DNA of 63,806 nucleotides from Brevibacterium moorei. GTDB taxonomy: Bacteria; Actinomycetota; Actinomycetes; Actinomycetales; Brevibacteriaceae. This document shows, piece by piece, positions 62,980 through 63,806 of the stretch. Below the pieces are notes generated by a model. That model searched no databases and was not told the DNA's origin. It saw only the letters and a list, made by a program, of their open reading frames with translations. The position numbers and the translations under genes were made by a program. How positions within the stretch are numbered: the stretch's first letter is position 1; each line of letters begins with the position of its first letter. Where the stretch lies: NCBI RefSeq assembly GCF_024580735.1, contig NZ_JANIJX010000022.1, positions 1-63,806 on the forward strand. Reading direction: 5' to 3'.

Positions 62980-63270
62980 TTATATGTTCCATCTCCGTTC
63001 GCGCAGGCGCAGGATGAGGTAGACGATCCAATAGACCAGCGCGAGGACGATGAAGCAGGCCGCGACGAAGATGGCGATGATGGCCATCGCTCCGATCGTG
63101 ATCCAGCCTTCCTCGGCATTGCGAGCCCAAATCCACATGGCAACCGCGATGGCAGTGGACACACAGGCCAAGCACGACATCACCCACAACAGGGGCTTCC
63201 AACCGGCCGACGCCGGCCTCTGCGAATCGGGCTGCGCCGGTCCCGGCGACGCTGTCAGCGAATCGGTCAT
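62980..63270 (-). CDS. Small two-helix membrane protein
   Basis: 96 residues. Two helices (about 27-49 and 57-85) after a Ser/Pro/Gln-rich N-terminus; it ends YLILRLRERRWNI. Start ATG 63270 is fixed by GGAGG 6 bases upstream; an ATG at 63282 is less well placed. Its stop lies 19 bases before the start of the next gene. It may form one transcript with the gene at 63305-63511. Not recognised. Confidence 0.62.
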   Translation of the reverse strand: MTDSLTASPGPAQPDSQRPASAGWKPLLWVMSCLACVSTAIAVAMWIWARNAEEGWITIGAMAIIAIFVAACFIVLALVYWIVYLILRLRERRWNI

Positions 63271-63304
63271 CACGTCCTCCACTCCCCTTGTAGGCGAATC
63301 GGGC

Positions 63305-63511
63305 TCACCGGACTCGCCGCCGGTCCCGTCTTACGATGATGATGCCACTGAGGCCCAGGGGAATCAGTGCCGCAAGACTGATGACGATTGCGGCGGGGGC
63401 GGACTCCTGTACGAACGCGGGTACTGAAATCGCCGCCCACAGAATCAGGAACACCCCGAGCACGGCCCAAGTGCTCGTTTGAAGTCGCAGCTTATGATCT
63501 GAGCGAGTCAT
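63305..63511 (-). CDS. Small two-helix membrane protein
   Basis: 68 residues with two helices (about 14-32 and 38-58) and a basic end IIIVRRDRRRVR. ATG 63511 has GGGAGG about 4 bases upstream. The gap of 34 bases to the next gene suggests cotranscription. Not recognised. Confidence 0.62.
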   Translation of the reverse strand: MTRSDHKLRLQTSTWAVLGVFLILWAAISVPAFVQESAPAAIVISLAALIPLGLSGIIIVRRDRRRVR

Positions 63512-63601
63512 TGTTCCTCCCACCGGACGTACTGGACGGACACGCCTCCACGTACATCCCCATCGACGACTGGAGTGAACCGACCATACCCGGTGCCCCC
63601 T

Positions 63602-63622
63602 ATTTTAACAAGATTGCTTGTT
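63602..63622 (-). promoter_or_regulatory. AT-rich palindrome and -10-like box upstream of small membrane genes
   Basis: AACAAG-ATTG-CTTGTT (63607-63622) is a perfect inverted repeat in an unusually AT-rich patch. On the minus strand TAAAAT (63602-63607) lies directly next to it and could be the -10 box, with transcript start before the gene at 63511. Confidence 0.45.
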
Positions 63623-63674
63623 CTCTTTACGATCGCGACAACTGGCACTTCGATAGGATCACGCCAGCCTCACG

Positions 63675-63730
63675 ACATCACATGCGCAAACCTGCAACAC
63701 CGCTCTGTGTCAAGCTGTGTGGAGTCACTC
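63675..63730. mobile_element. Insertion-sequence terminal repeat (tip of right copy)
   Basis: 63675-63696 is the exact reverse complement of 131-152. Imperfect identity continues to about 63730 with the words CAAGCTG and GAGTCA. It marks the other tip of the same element, oriented so that both copies point the same way. Confidence 0.6.
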
Positions 63731-63733
63731 GGG

Positions 63734-63806
63734 CTAGTTTCTGACTGCTTCGTGCTCCGGCAGGTTGATACCCACGACGTGGGGCGGCTTCGGAGTCACC
63801 GGACGT
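63734..63806 (-). CDS. Partial CDS at right edge, probable insertion-sequence transposase C-terminus
   Basis: The stop codon TAG is at 63734-63736 and the frame runs out of the window. About 23 residues are visible, RPVTPKPPHVVGINLPEHEA and three more (VRN). I do not recognise the family. It stops about 37 bases outside the tip repeat, which is normal for the 3' end of a transposase gene. It could be the other end of the same gene type as at 1-67. Confidence 0.45.
   Translation of the reverse strand, partial: RPVTPKPPHVVGINLPEHEAVRN

Overview
The window is a high-GC stretch from an actinomycete. Four features support this: a dnaK-grpE-dnaJ-hspR operon with a HAIR operator, a mycothiol-dependent enzyme fold, an LPXTG wall protein, and many genes that start right at a TANNNT -10 box without a ribosome binding site. 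DnaJ lacks the zinc-finger region, which I recall from several Micrococcales; I take that as a hint at order level only. Both window ends run into the same repeated element: an imperfect inverted-repeat tip at 131-152 and 63675-63696, each followed outward by a partial minus-strand reading frame. The window therefore looks like one assembled contig broken at two copies of an insertion sequence.

Layout. 166-5127: a flavin monooxygenase with a divergent TetR regulator and a perfect operator between them, an OsmC/Ohr protein, a PrsW-type membrane protease, and an aminotransferase. 5310-5398: tRNA-Ser(UGA). 5498-11232: a five-gene minus-strand operon, the most unusual locus here. It has a maltokinase-like protein that has lost its catalytic motifs, followed by a tandemly duplicated pair of single-pass membrane proteins, three of the four with a DUF1707-like N-terminus. 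11476-19917: threonine dehydratase, a thioesterase, a GNAT enzyme bracketed by inverted repeat elements, a quinone oxidoreductase, two HAD phosphatases and serS. 20100-26972: an LPXTG protein, an ABC ATPase with degenerate motifs, a YhgE/Pip membrane protein, a diacylglycerol kinase-like enzyme, and a second secreted protein that shares a domain with the LPXTG protein. 27125-29941: an SLC13-type anion transporter, a small membrane protein and a mycothiol-dependent enzyme. 30038-34397: the heat-shock operon.

34796-45965: transporters (MFS), a type-B carboxylesterase, a DedA-like protein, a cold-shock protein, a small secreted protein between two look-alike terminators, a RecQ helicase and a TM2 protein. 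46244-53741: a DmpA-type peptidase, a LysG/LysE amino-acid export pair, MgtE, a DUF2218 protein, a MarR regulator and a cytosine permease-deaminase pair. 54251-58601: an FMN riboswitch and the ribD-ribE-ribBA-ribH operon. 59197-63511: an MHS transporter, an acyl-CoA synthetase and three small membrane proteins.

Two themes run across the window. First, intergenic regions carry families of long, near-perfect hairpins. Three families have more than one copy (motif GCAGTCACTTTGGTC; motif GTTTCAGATTGGGCC; motif GCCCCGAAACC), and several hairpins are single. Second, about sixteen genes look leaderless. All functional names come from reading translated sequence by eye; no database search was run.
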